From Sediminibacterium magnilacihabitans (GTDB lineage: Bacteria > Bacteroidota > Bacteroidia > Chitinophagales > Chitinophagaceae), in NCBI GenBank assembly GCA_002973575.1, contig PVEQ01000012.1, forward strand, positions 1 to 64,000: DNA of 64,000 bases, read 5' to 3'. The position numbers were made by a program, and so were the translations under genes. Positions 16,738 through 27,137 of this stretch are shown in pieces. Every line of letters begins with the position of its first letter. Position 1 is the stretch's first letter. Under the pieces are notes generated by a model. That model ran no database searches and was not told where the DNA came from. It was given only the letters and a program-made list of their open reading frames with translations.

Positions 16738-18352
16738 CTTTCTTCCCTCCCAGGTAAGTGGCTTTCACTTTCACCTTTAAAATATCGGTCTCCGGAACCT
16801 TCATCAGGTCCTGGTCCAGCATAATGAAATCGGCTTTCTTGCCTTGTTCAAGACTGCCGATTTCTTTTTCCATGAAATTGGCTTTCGCAGCCCAGATGGT
16901 CATTCCCCGGATGGTTTCCTCGCGCGTTAACGCATTCTCTGTTTGAAAACCATTAGCAGGGTATCCTTTCGCATCTTTCCGCACCACTGCGGCCAGGAAT
17001 GTTTTGAAAGGAGAAATATCTTCTACCGGGAAATCAGTGCCCAAAGGAATCCATCCGTTCTGTTGCAGCAGTTGTTTATACGCGTACGCACCTTTCAGTC
17101 TTTCTGCGCCCAGCCTGTCTCCCGCCCAGTACATATCGCTGGTGCCATGTGTAGGTTGAACAGACGGAACAATGCTGGCATCGCCGAACAAATGAAAATC
17201 CTGCTGGTTGATCACCTGCGCATGTTCTATGCGCCAGCGTTTGTCGTTTTTGCCATGCAGGTATTTATTGTAGATCTGTAATATTTCGCGGTTGGCGCTG
17301 TCGCCAATAGCGTGTGTACACATTTGAAAATCGGTGCTTGCCAATACCCGCGCGAGGGAATCATAGTGACTGGGATTGCGCAACAGGAAGCCCGTCCATC
17401 CCGGCTTATCATTGTAAGGTTGTAAAAGACAGGCGCCCCTACTTCCCAAAGCGCCATCGGCATAAACTTTCACGCCTTTTACCAATAATTTATCTGTGCG
17501 GTAGGGGCCTTTTTTCAGGAATCTTTCAAGATTAGCCGGCTCATCACTCAACATAACATACAACCGCATATTCAGCTTGCCTTCTTTCTGTAATGCATCA
17601 ATGGCTTCTACATCTCTGTAACTCAACCCGCAATCGGTAATGGTGGTTAGTCCCTGTGCGAAACAGTTTTTCTCTGCCTGCTGCAACCATTGCGTGTACA
17701 TTTCTTTCGAAGGTTCGGGTATCTGTGCATATACTTTATCATCTGCATTATCGATCAATACACCGGTCAGCTTTCCGTTCTTCACTTCTATAAAACCGCC
17801 TGTGATGGTTTGTCCCGCTTTGATCCCGGCCAGGTCCAATGCTTTCTGGTTGGCAATAGAAGCATGTCCGTCTACCCTGGTGAGCACCACAGGTTTATTG
17901 GGAAAGAGTTGGTTCAACGCTTCATTGGTGGGGAAAGATTTACCGGGCCACCGGTTCTGGTCCCATCCTCTACCCTGTATCCAATCGAGGTTAGGGTGTT
18001 CTGCAGCGAATGCTTTCACCCTGGTTACTGCTTCTTCCCAGTTATTGCATCCAAAAAGATCCACCTGGAAGAGGGAGCGCCCGTAACCTACAAAATGCGC
18101 ATGTGCATCAATGAATCCAGGGTAAACTGCTTTGCCTTGTGCATCGATATTTTCCAAAGCGGTGAAATGCTTTAGAATATCTTCATTCTTTCCTGTGGCC
18201 AGGATTTTGCCATCTTTTACAGCCATGGCTTCAGTAACAGAAAAAGCTGAATCTACAGTGTATATTCTTGCATGATGAATGATCAGATCGGCTTGGGGAG
18301 TCTTACAGGCACAAAACATCATGACTGCTGCAATAGAAATGATTCTTCTCAT
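16730..18352 (-). CDS. Amidohydrolase family lipoprotein (YtcJ-like)
   Basis: A 540-residue metal-dependent amidohydrolase of the YtcJ/exoenzyme-regulatory type. The N-terminus looks lipidated: basic start, hydrophobic core and a Cys in FCACKTP (residue 16). Metal-site motifs are GFIDAHAHF (HxH, about residue 82), the THAIGD segment and a late [12 protein letters not shown]sp. The C-terminal [16 protein letters not shown] strand is typical of the composite beta domain. Family members hydrolyse amide or formamide-type bonds, but the substrate is unknown. The 3' end overlaps fumC by 8 bp. Upstream lies the 122-bp repeat array; TAATTTTA about 20 nt upstream may be a -7 element. Confidence 0.88.
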   Translation of the reverse strand: MRRIISIAAVMMFCACKTPQADLIIHHARIYTVDSAFSVTEAMAVKDGKILATGKNEDILKHFTALENIDAQGKAVYPGFIDAHAHFVGYGRSLFQVDLFGCNNWEEAVTRVKAFAAEHPNLDWIQGRGWDQNRWPGKSFPTNEALNQLFPNKPVVLTRVDGHASIANQKALDLAGIKAGQTITGGFIEVKNGKLTGVLIDNADDKVYAQIPEPSKEMYTQWLQQAEKNCFAQGLTTITDCGLSYRDVEAIDALQKEGKLNMRLYVMLSDEPANLERFLKKGPYRTDKLLVKGVKVYADGALGSRGACLLQPYNDKPGWTGFLLRNPSHYDSLARVLASTDFQMCTHAIGDSANREILQIYNKYLHGKNDKRWRIEHAQVINQQDFHLFGDASIVPSVQPTHGTSDMYWAGDRLGAERLKGAYAYKQLLQQNGWIPLGTDFPVEDISPFKTFLAAVVRKDAKGYPANGFQTENALTREETIRGMTIWAAKANFMEKEIGSLEQGKKADFIMLDQDLMKVPETDILKVKVKATYLGGKKVI

Positions 18353-18394
18353 AAAGCTATTTTAATGATCCTAAAATTAATAAAGGAGGAGCTA

Positions 18395-19050
18395 ATTTCT
18401 CATGTTCCTCAGGCTGAAGCCTGAGGCAAAGATTGTGAATGATTTGTTTTGCAGAGCTTTTGAATGCTTTCCTCCAGGCTTCCTCTATTAAAATGATGCA
18501 GATGTAAAAAACTACAATTTCTCATGTTCCTCAGGCTGAAGCCTGAGGCAAAGATTGTGAATGATTTGTTTTGCAGAGCTTTTGAATACTTTCCTCCAGG
18601 CTTCAGCTATCAAAATGATGCAGATGCAAAAAACTACAATTTCTCTTGTTCCTCAGGCTGAAGCCTGAGGCAAAGATTGTGAATGATTTGTTTTGCAGAG
18701 CTTTTGAATGCTTTCCTCCAGGCTTCAGCTATCAAAATGATGCAGATGCAAAAAACTACAATTTCTCTTGTTCCTCAGGCTGAAGCCTGAGGCAAAGATT
18801 GTGAATGATTTGTTTTGCAGAGCTTTTGAATACTTTCCTCCAGGCTTCCTCTATCAAAATGATGCAGATACAAAAAACTACAATTTCTCTTGTTCCTCAG
18901 GCTGAAGCCTGAGGCAAAGATTGTGAATGATTTGTTTGTGGAGCTTTTGGATATTTTATTACAGGCTTCAGCTATCAAAATGTAACTGATGCAGAAAGCC
19001 TTGATTTCTCTTGCCCCTCAGGGTGAAGCCTGAGGTAAAGATTATGAATG
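18395..19050. repeat. Six tandem 122-bp units, each with a perfect REP-like palindrome
   Basis: The palindrome CCTCAGGCTGAAGCCTGAGG begins at 18407, 18529, 18651, 18773 and 18895, a strict 122-bp period. A sixth, one-base-altered copy (CCTCAGGGTG...) begins at 19016. Between palindromes each unit carries CCTCCAGGCTTC followed by AGC or CTC, whose AGC form can pair over 11 bp with the second arm of the palindrome. Units 1-4 differ by few bases and unit 5 is more diverged. Single-base variants are distributed in a mosaic way (G/A in GAATGC/GAATAC, CAT/CTT before GTTC), which points to expansion by unequal recombination. No spacers vary in the CRISPR manner. Confidence 0.95.
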
Positions 19051-19079
19051 AGATACAAAGCAAATAAATTGAAACTTTG

Positions 19080-19136
19080 CTCCAGGCTAAAGCCTGGAGA
19101 ACATAAAGATGTTTTTGTTGATGGGGCTTTAGCCCC
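19080..19136. repeat. Two further REP-like palindromes in front of the RAYT gene
   Basis: CTCCAGGCTAAAGCCTGGAG (19080-19099) and GGGGCTTTAGCCCC (19123-19136) are perfect palindromes. They share the GGCT-nn-AGCC core with the tandem array but have different outer arms, as expected of a REP family recognised by the adjacent transposase. Confidence 0.85.
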
Positions 19137-19218
19137 TGTACAGGATTTTTTGAGAGAAAAATCAGGTGTTTATTCCTATTGTGTCATTCATTCTAAATCT
19201 CTTGTTTTACAAATAAAA

Positions 19219-19653
19219 ATGCCTTACACAAGAGTATGTATCCATTATGTCTGGGCTACAAAATACAGAAAGCCCATTCTGATAAAACCTTTCAGAGAAA
19301 TGTTATTCAATCATATAAAACAAAATGCTTTTGCTAAAGGAATCCATATTGACAGGATCAATGGATACGTTGATCATGCTCATTGCCTTGTATTCTTAAA
19401 GCCTACCCAAACTATTAATGACATTGTACAATTGATCAAAGGAGAATCTGCGCATTGGTTCAATCAACAGGCCAATGCACCTCCTTCAAAGTTGCAATGG
19501 CAAAGTGATTATTTTGCTGTCTCTGTAAGCGAATCGGCCATTCCGAACGTACAGCGATATATTGACAACCAGGAAACACATCATCAACGAAAAACATTTC
19601 TGCAGGAATACAATGCATTCCTGAAATACCATGGTTTCAGCGAGACAAACTGA
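19219..19653 (+). CDS. REP-associated tyrosine transposase-like protein (RAYT, Y1/IS200-like)
   Basis: A 144-residue Y1_Tnp domain protein. The HUH motif is H53-A-H55 in GYVDHAHCLVFL, and the candidate nucleophile is Y114 in VQRYIDNQETHH. The N-terminal TRVCIHYVWATKYRKPIL and the QLIKGESAHWF helix are characteristic of IS200-type transposases. Such enzymes nick single-stranded DNA at hairpins. The frame is open back to 19048, but that part runs through palindromes, so ATG 19219 is chosen. No IS605-type tnpB or second ORF is present and no clear IS ends are seen. Together with the six-unit palindrome array upstream this suggests a domesticated RAYT acting on local REP hairpins, which is inference. 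Confidence 0.88.
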   Translation: MPYTRVCIHYVWATKYRKPILIKPFREMLFNHIKQNAFAKGIHIDRINGYVDHAHCLVFLKPTQTINDIVQLIKGESAHWFNQQANAPPSKLQWQSDYFAVSVSESAIPNVQRYIDNQETHHQRKTFLQEYNAFLKYHGFSETN

Positions 19654-19672
19654 TAGTTAATAACAAGAATAA

Positions 19673-20596
19673 TTACTGCAACAATTCGCAGGGCTTGATA
19701 CCTGTATGCTTCTTGAAGGCAGCGGAGAAATGCGAGATAGAAGAATAACCCAGCAAAGCAGAAACATCAGTCACGCTTAAGCTTTTCTCATACAAAAGGT
19801 ATTTGGCGTGCTCCATGCGCTGTTGCTGGTAGAAATCGAATATGGTAGTGCCGAAGACTTCTTTGAAACCTTTTTTGAGGTAGCACTCGTTCATAGCCAC
19901 TTTGCGGCTCAGTTCTTTGATCGTGATGGGATCACCGATGTGTTGCAATAAAATATCGCGTGCCTGGTAAATGCGTTCGCGGCCGCTTTCATCGGCCAGG
20001 AACTTGCAGACAAAACCTTCTTCTTTTTCATCAACCAAACATTCCAGGCTGTACAACAGGAGTTCATGCACTTTGGCATTCACGAAAATGTTTTCCAAAG
20101 CGCCTGAATAGCTGTGATTGAGCAACGCGTCCAATGCATTCCGTTTGCGGTTACACAAAGGGAATATCTTGGTGAAAGCGTGCGGATGCCTGAAAGCCAG
20201 CACTTCATCTTTGCGGTTGCTCAACTTCACATTATGTACAAACTGGGCCAGGAAACTGGCTGTGAAATGAAAAGTGAATACATCTACCGTTTTGTGTTTT
20301 CCACTGCAGTTTTCTGTGGGCAGTTCACTGCAATTGGCACAACTTTTTTCGCTGCAATAACGGTTACCGGTAGTGCAATAGCGTAATTCCAGGTAGTTTT
20401 CAGCGGATTTATCGGGGTTATAATGGTAAACCATCATGCCGGCATCTTCCGCCACCCAGGGATGTTGTGCATAATATCTCTTGATCTGGTATTGGATGGA
20501 ACCGGGAACATGTTGCTCTTTCTGGTACAAAATATCCAAATCCGGCTCTATGCCGCTTTTGCTAGCCACTCTTAGTATATCCATTACCTGCAACAT
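19673..20596 (-). CDS. AraC family transcriptional regulator with a cysteine cluster
   Basis: A 307-residue regulator with a C-terminal double helix-turn-helix (about 210-305: ITIKELSRKVAMNECYLKKGFKE, VTDVSALLGYSSISHFSAAFKKHTGIKP). The N-terminal sensor part carries five Cys within 24 residues (74, 81, 86, 89, 97 in the 307-residue numbering: CTTGNRYC, CANC, ENC), which could bind a metal or sense redox state. ATG 20596 (MLQVMDIL) is selected because a TAATTTTG box ends 6 nt upstream; an ATG at 20584 is also possible. The convergent RAYT gene ends 20 bp away. It diverges from gyrB. The regulated genes and ligand are unknown. Confidence 0.88.
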   Translation of the reverse strand: MLQVMDILRVASKSGIEPDLDILYQKEQHVPGSIQYQIKRYYAQHPWVAEDAGMMVYHYNPDKSAENYLELRYCTTGNRYCSEKSCANCSELPTENCSGKHKTVDVFTFHFTASFLAQFVHNVKLSNRKDEVLAFRHPHAFTKIFPLCNRKRNALDALLNHSYSGALENIFVNAKVHELLLYSLECLVDEKEEGFVCKFLADESGRERIYQARDILLQHIGDPITIKELSRKVAMNECYLKKGFKEVFGTTIFDFYQQQRMEHAKYLLYEKSLSVTDVSALLGYSSISHFSAAFKKHTGIKPCELLQ

Positions 20597-20602
20597 GCTG
20601 CA

Positions 20603-20610
20603 CAAAATTA
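20603..20610 (-). promoter_or_regulatory. Putative -7 element of the AraC-type gene
   Basis: TAATTTTG fits TAnnTTTG and ends 6 nt before ATG 20596, predicting a near-leaderless mRNA and deciding between the two possible starts. Confidence 0.5.
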
Positions 20611-20611
20611 A

Positions 20612-22774
<2,163 letters not shown>

Positions 22775-22869
22775 TGGCGCAACACTGGTTAGTAAATAAA
22801 TGGCGGTATTAAGGAAAAAGCCTTATTTTAGAATAGTTGAACTTTCATTAACCCTAAATTCGTATTACT

Positions 22870-23076
22870 ATGGACACTTCAAAAATGATCAAAGCATACT
22901 GTCTCAAGACCAAAGAGAAGAATGTTCCCATGCAAGACGCAGTGATTACCAAAACTGCACGCGGCGGATACATGGCTGCCGGTCATGATGGAAAAGGCAA
23001 TAAAATGGCTGCCATCCTTGGCGAAGCAAAAGCGCTGCAGGCAATAGCCGATGGTGTGGCGAAGAAAGGATTCTAA
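22870..23076 (+). CDS. Small conserved protein, DUF5679-like without the zinc cysteines
   Basis: A 68-residue cytoplasmic protein. AYCLKTKEKNVPMQDA followed by TKTARGGYMAAG and KMAAIL has the layout of the DUF5679 zinc-ribbon family (AYC-x-K-C, RGGxxxxG, C-x-x-C), but only one Cys (C11) remains and the second knuckle is absent, so metal binding is unlikely. The assignment is by eye and tentative. A helical tail (ILGEAKALQAIADGVAKKGF) follows. The gene lies 95 bp after gyrB and is followed by a terminator, so it may be read from the gyrB promoter or alone. No function can be given. Confidence 0.7.
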   Translation: MDTSKMIKAYCLKTKEKNVPMQDAVITKTARGGYMAAGHDGKGNKMAAILGEAKALQAIADGVAKKGF

Positions 23077-23115
23077 GCCTTGCGGCAGTTTTTCATAACT
23101 CATTAATAGCGAAGG

Positions 23116-23144
23116 ATCCGGTTCTGCAAAGGGCCGGATTTTTT
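23116..23144 (+). terminator. Rho-independent terminator after the small protein gene
   Basis: ATCCGG (23116-23121) pairs with CCGGAT (23134-23139) and is followed by a T-run. It lies 40 nt beyond the stop at 23076 and abuts the convergent mfd stop codon. Confidence 0.7.
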
Positions 23145-26100
23145 ATTGCGCGAGGGCAGGTGCGGCCAATACTGCGCTGTGCATTTGCTGAAGGAAACGA
23201 TACATGGCATCCATGTCTTTCACCTGATCAACCACCAGCAGGAAATTTTTGCCTGCTTGTTTCAGCCTGGCTTTATTGGTACCGGTTTGTAGATAAGCCA
23301 GTATCTTTTTAAACAATTCCGATTCAAAATAAGGCGAGTCCGGCCGGTTGATGAAATAACAACGCAGGGTATCTTCTTTCAGCGTCATTTTTTCAAAGCC
23401 CAGGTCTACCGCCAGCCAACGGCAGCGCACCGTTGTGTACAGGTCTTCTACCTGCGGCGGCATAGGACCGAAACGGTCTACCATTTCCTGGTGGAAGCCG
23501 GTCAGTTCTGTTTCCTGTTCGCAATTATCCAGCCGCGTATAAAGCGATAATCTTTCGGTGATGCTTTCCACATAATCATCGGGTATCAACACTTCGAGGT
23601 CGGTATCAATAGTACAATCGCTCACATAATCATCTTGTTTGCTGATCTCTTCCTTGAACAAATCCTTGAAAGCACTGCGCTTGAGTTCACGGATGGCTTC
23701 TTCCAGTATCTTCTGGTACATCTCAAAACCGATATCCGCCATAAAACCACTTTGTTCACCACCCAGCAGGTTTCCTGCACCCCTGATATCCAGGTCGCGC
23801 ATTGCAATCTGGAAACCACTGCCCAAGTCACTGAACTGCTCCAGTGTTTGCAAACGTTTTCTGGAGTCGGAAGGCAATGTACTCAAGGGGGCCAGCAGAT
23901 AACAGAAGGCTTTTTTGTTGCTACGCCCTACCCTTCCGCGCAACTGGTGCAGATCGCTTAGTCCGAACTGGTGCGCATTGTTTACAATGATGGTATTCAC
24001 ATTCGGAATATCTACGCCACTCTCCACAATATTGGTACATACCAATACGTCGTATTTCATGTCTATGAAATCCATGATGCGCTCTTCCAGTTCATGACCT
24101 TCCAGTTGTCCATGCGCATGTCCCACACTCAGATCAGGACATAACCCTTGTATCAATGCGCTCATTTCTGCCAGTCCCTGTACACGATTGTGAATGAAGA
24201 AGACCTGTCCGCCCCGTTCTGTTTCATAATAAATGGCGTCGCGGATAAAATCTTCATTGAACACATGCAACTCTGTTTGAATGGGCTGCCGGTTAGGCGG
24301 AGGCGTATTGATAATACTCAAGTCCCGGGCGCCCATGAGACTGAACTGCAGGGTCCGCGGAATAGGCGTGGCCGTAAGGGTGAGACAGTCCACATTCGTT
24401 TTCAGGGTCTTCAATTTCTCTTTGTGTCCCACGCCGAATTTTTGTTCTTCGTCTACGATCATTACACCGAGGTCTTTGAACTTCACTTCTTTCCCCAATA
24501 ACCCATGTGTACCTACGATGATATCTACTTTGCCCTCCTCCAGTTTTTTCAAGGTTTCTTTTTTCTCTTTGGCCGACTTGAAGCGGTTGATATAATCAAC
24601 GGTTACCGGGAAGTCCTTCAACCGTTCACTGAAAGTTTTGTAATGCTGAAAAGCCAGAATGGTAGTGGGTACCAGTATAGCAGCCTGCTTGCCATCTACT
24701 ACCGATTTAAAAGCGGCGCGGATAGCCACTTCCGTTTTACCGAATCCTACATCGCCACATATGAGCCTGTCCATCGGCGAAGCGCTTTCCATGTCTTTCT
24801 TTACATCAGCCGTAGCCTTGCTCTGGTCGGGCGTATCTTCATAAATAAAGGATGCCTCCAGCTCGGTTTGCATATAGTTGTCCGGCGTATGCGCAAAGCC
24901 TTGCTGCGACTTACGCTGCGCATATAGTTTGATGAGGTCGAAAGCCACTTCTTTGACCTTCGCCTTTGTTTTGTCTTTCAGTTTTGCCCAAACATCACTG
25001 CCCAATTTGTTCACCTTGGGAATCGTACCTTCTTTGCCTGTGTACTTGGAAATTTTATGCAGTGAATTGATGTTCACATACAGGATATCACTGTCTTTAT
25101 AAATGATGCGCACAGCTTCCTGCAGTTTTCCGTTCACTTCCAGTTTTTGTAGTCCGCTGTACCGGCCCACACCGTGATCGATATGCGTAACAAAATCGCC
25201 CGGCTGCAGGTCGCGCAAGGTTTTAAGCGTAAGCGCCTTGTTTTTATTGTATGCCTGCTTGACCTTGTATTTATGGTAACGCTGGAACAACTGGTGATCG
25301 GTATAGCAAACTGTTTTGAGGTCTTCGTCGATGAAGCCCTCATGGATGCCCGACACCACCGGCACAAATTGTATATCGGTATTGAGGTCATTGAAAATAC
25401 TGTGCAATCTTTCCAATTGCCTGGCCTGTTCGGCAAAAATGTATATGCTGAACCCGGCAGACTCATGCGCTTTGAGATCACGGATGAGCAAATCGAACTG
25501 CCTGTTGAAAGAAGGCTGGGGCCTGGTTTTGAATTCGATCTCGAAATTGGCGAGATAAGGCTTCAGTCCAAACTCAACAACATGCCGCTGTCTCAATGCG
25601 TCTTGTAACGACGCCGCTTTGATAAAATCTTCGCTATTGATCTGTTTCAACACTTTGGTCTGGTCGTCGTCATCGAAAGACTGCATGGAATATCCTCCTT
25701 TGAGCATATCTATGAATCCTTCCAGGTCTTCTTCCTGCTGTTGCAGTTTCTCCTGTACTACATCCAGGTCTTTCAGCCATACTACCGTATTATCGGAAAG
25801 GAATTGCAGCAGCGGTATCTTTTCTTCCGAACTGAATTGCGTTTCTACATTCGGAATGATATTTACTTGTAACAGCTTGCGTTCACTCAATTGTGTTTCG
25901 GGATCGAAAATGCGGATACTGTCTACCTCATTGCCAAACAATTCAACACGGTAAGGTTTCTCATTACCGAAAGAATAAATATCCAGGATACCCCCACGAA
26001 CCGCAAACTGTCCGGGTTCATACACAAAATCGGTGCGTTCAAACCCATACATCACAAACAATTCCATCAGGCTTTCAGGGTTGATGGTATCATTGGTTTT

Positions 26101-26541
26101 GATGCTGATGATATTGCTGTTGAGTGTTTTGGGCAGCACTACTTTTTCAAAAAGCGCTTCGGGATAAGTAACAATGATCTTTTTATTACCTCCTGCAGCG
26201 AGTCTTGTCAGGGCTTCTGTACGCAACATCACATGCGAACTGTTGAGCACTTTAAAGTTTCTCCTGTTCTTAAAAGAAGCCGGGAAATAAAAAATATCCA
26301 GTGCCTGTGTGAGGCTCTCCAGGGTATTTAGAAAATAAGCGGCTTCTTCCGGGTCGTTCAGTACTACGAGATGGTTCAGCTGCTGATCGCGTTGAAAAAC
26401 AGCGCTTACGATAAATTCTGTGCTGCTGCCCTGTAAATTTTTAAGAAAGATTCGCTGGGGATCGGCAAAAGAAAGCCTGTCCGCCAGCTGAAAAAGGCGG
26501 GGGTCATTTTGATACTGCGCTAACAACGTCCCCAGGTTCAT
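23143..26541 (-). CDS. mfd: Transcription-repair coupling factor
   Basis: An SF2 DNA translocase that removes stalled RNA polymerase and recruits UvrA to lesions. About 1,132 residues in canonical order: UvrB-homology N-terminal module (YPEALFEKVV, YEPGQFAVRGGILDIYS), the RNA polymerase interaction domain (LQPGDFVTHIDHGVGRYSGL), translocase motifs (Walker A GDVGFGKTEVA, DEEQKFGV, TLTATPIPRTL, VCTNIVESGVDIPN, GRVGRS) and a C-terminal TRCF domain. ATG 26541 (MNLGTLLAQ) is chosen over 26577 because a TATCTTTG box lies between the two. The 3' end abuts a convergent terminator. A lipoprotein gene lies upstream on the same strand. Confidence 0.96.
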   Translation of the reverse strand: MNLGTLLAQYQNDPRLFQLADRLSFADPQRIFLKNLQGSSTEFIVSAVFQRDQQLNHLVVLNDPEEAAYFLNTLESLTQALDIFYFPASFKNRRNFKVLNSSHVMLRTEALTRLAAGGNKKIIVTYPEALFEKVVLPKTLNSNIISIKTNDTINPESLMELFVMYGFERTDFVYEPGQFAVRGGILDIYSFGNEKPYRVELFGNEVDSIRIFDPETQLSERKLLQVNIIPNVETQFSSEEKIPLLQFLSDNTVVWLKDLDVVQEKLQQQEEDLEGFIDMLKGGYSMQSFDDDDQTKVLKQINSEDFIKAASLQDALRQRHVVEFGLKPYLANFEIEFKTRPQPSFNRQFDLLIRDLKAHESAGFSIYIFAEQARQLERLHSIFNDLNTDIQFVPVVSGIHEGFIDEDLKTVCYTDHQLFQRYHKYKVKQAYNKNKALTLKTLRDLQPGDFVTHIDHGVGRYSGLQKLEVNGKLQEAVRIIYKDSDILYVNINSLHKISKYTGKEGTIPKVNKLGSDVWAKLKDKTKAKVKEVAFDLIKLYAQRKSQQGFAHTPDNYMQTELEASFIYEDTPDQSKATADVKKDMESASPMDRLICGDVGFGKTEVAIRAAFKSVVDGKQAAILVPTTILAFQHYKTFSERLKDFPVTVDYINRFKSAKEKKETLKKLEEGKVDIIVGTHGLLGKEVKFKDLGVMIVDEEQKFGVGHKEKLKTLKTNVDCLTLTATPIPRTLQFSLMGARDLSIINTPPPNRQPIQTELHVFNEDFIRDAIYYETERGGQVFFIHNRVQGLAEMSALIQGLCPDLSVGHAHGQLEGHELEERIMDFIDMKYDVLVCTNIVESGVDIPNVNTIIVNNAHQFGLSDLHQLRGRVGRSNKKAFCYLLAPLSTLPSDSRKRLQTLEQFSDLGSGFQIAMRDLDIRGAGNLLGGEQSGFMADIGFEMYQKILEEAIRELKRSAFKDLFKEEISKQDDYVSDCTIDTDLEVLIPDDYVESITERLSLYTRLDNCEQETELTGFHQEMVDRFGPMPPQVEDLYTTVRCRWLAVDLGFEKMTLKEDTLRCYFINRPDSPYFESELFKKILAYLQTGTNKARLKQAGKNFLLVVDQVKDMDAMYRFLQQMHSAVLAAPALAQ

Positions 26542-26550
26542 ACCGAGGTG

Positions 26551-26558
26551 CAAAGATA
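26551..26558 (-). promoter_or_regulatory. Putative -7 element of mfd
   Basis: TATCTTTG on the minus strand ends 9 nt before ATG 26541, in the 32-bp gap after the upstream lipoprotein gene. It makes mfd an independent transcription unit with a leader of only a few nucleotides. Confidence 0.55.
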
Positions 26559-26573
26559 ACAAAAAGCATCCGA

Positions 26574-27038
26574 TCAATAAACGGCTGTAGTACTCACTGT
26601 GATCTTAACCGTGGTAAGCTTTCCTTCTTCCACCGTATACAATGCAATATTGTTGTTGTTATCGAACAGGTTGGCGTAATAATGATCATTTCTTTTTACG
26701 AAGAGTGAATAAGCGCCGGGAAGGAGTGCAATGGAAAAAGTGCCGGAACTATCGGTTTCCACCGAGGCAATCTGCCTGGTATGAATGGCCGTATATTCAG
26801 GTGCGTCTCCCATCCTGGTCACCTGTGACAAATTGGTAGGTTCATACACCAATATGGTTCCTTTGAGGGGTTGCGGATCATTGGGCGGGGCGCCTACCAT
26901 TGGCATGTGGTTTCCCGAAGCAACCAGCAGTTTTCCGCTAATGCCCTGTTTGGGAACGGATGAATGCAGCTTTTTTCCCGATGAACACGCCATAAAGGTT
27001 AAACAGAGTCCGAAAACGAAAAAAAGAATATGCTTCAT
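26574..27038 (-). CDS. Lipoprotein with carboxypeptidase-regulatory-like domain
   Basis: A 154-residue predicted lipoprotein: signal peptide with lipobox FMAC (Cys at residue 18) followed by SSGKK. The remainder is one beta-sandwich of the CarboxypepD_reg type (GISGKLLVASGNHMP, GTILVYEPTNLSQ, SVETDSSGTFSIALLPGAYSLFVKRND), a fold often used for surface display or protein contacts in Bacteroidota. No catalytic part is attached. It precedes mfd but is probably unrelated in function. TAAATTTA about 20 nt before the ATG may serve as the -7 element. Function unknown. Confidence 0.75.
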   Translation of the reverse strand: MKHILFFVFGLCLTFMACSSGKKLHSSVPKQGISGKLLVASGNHMPMVGAPPNDPQPLKGTILVYEPTNLSQVTRMGDAPEYTAIHTRQIASVETDSSGTFSIALLPGAYSLFVKRNDHYYANLFDNNNNIALYTVEEGKLTTVKITVSTTAVY

Positions 27039-27137
27039 GCTTCACTTTGAATGATGAAAGTATCTAAATTTAACGATGATTCTGCTCTTTAGATGGGATT
27101 TATGGCAAATCTTGCGATACGCTAAACTAAACAGGTT

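Noticed and set aside
18775..18978. 67-residue minus-strand ORF inside the tandem array
   Set aside because: It is only an open frame through the repeat units, with no start context or family match.
18395..19050. CRISPR array
   Set aside because: The repeat unit is 122 bp and continuous, with no 25-40 bp repeats alternating with unique spacers and no cas genes.
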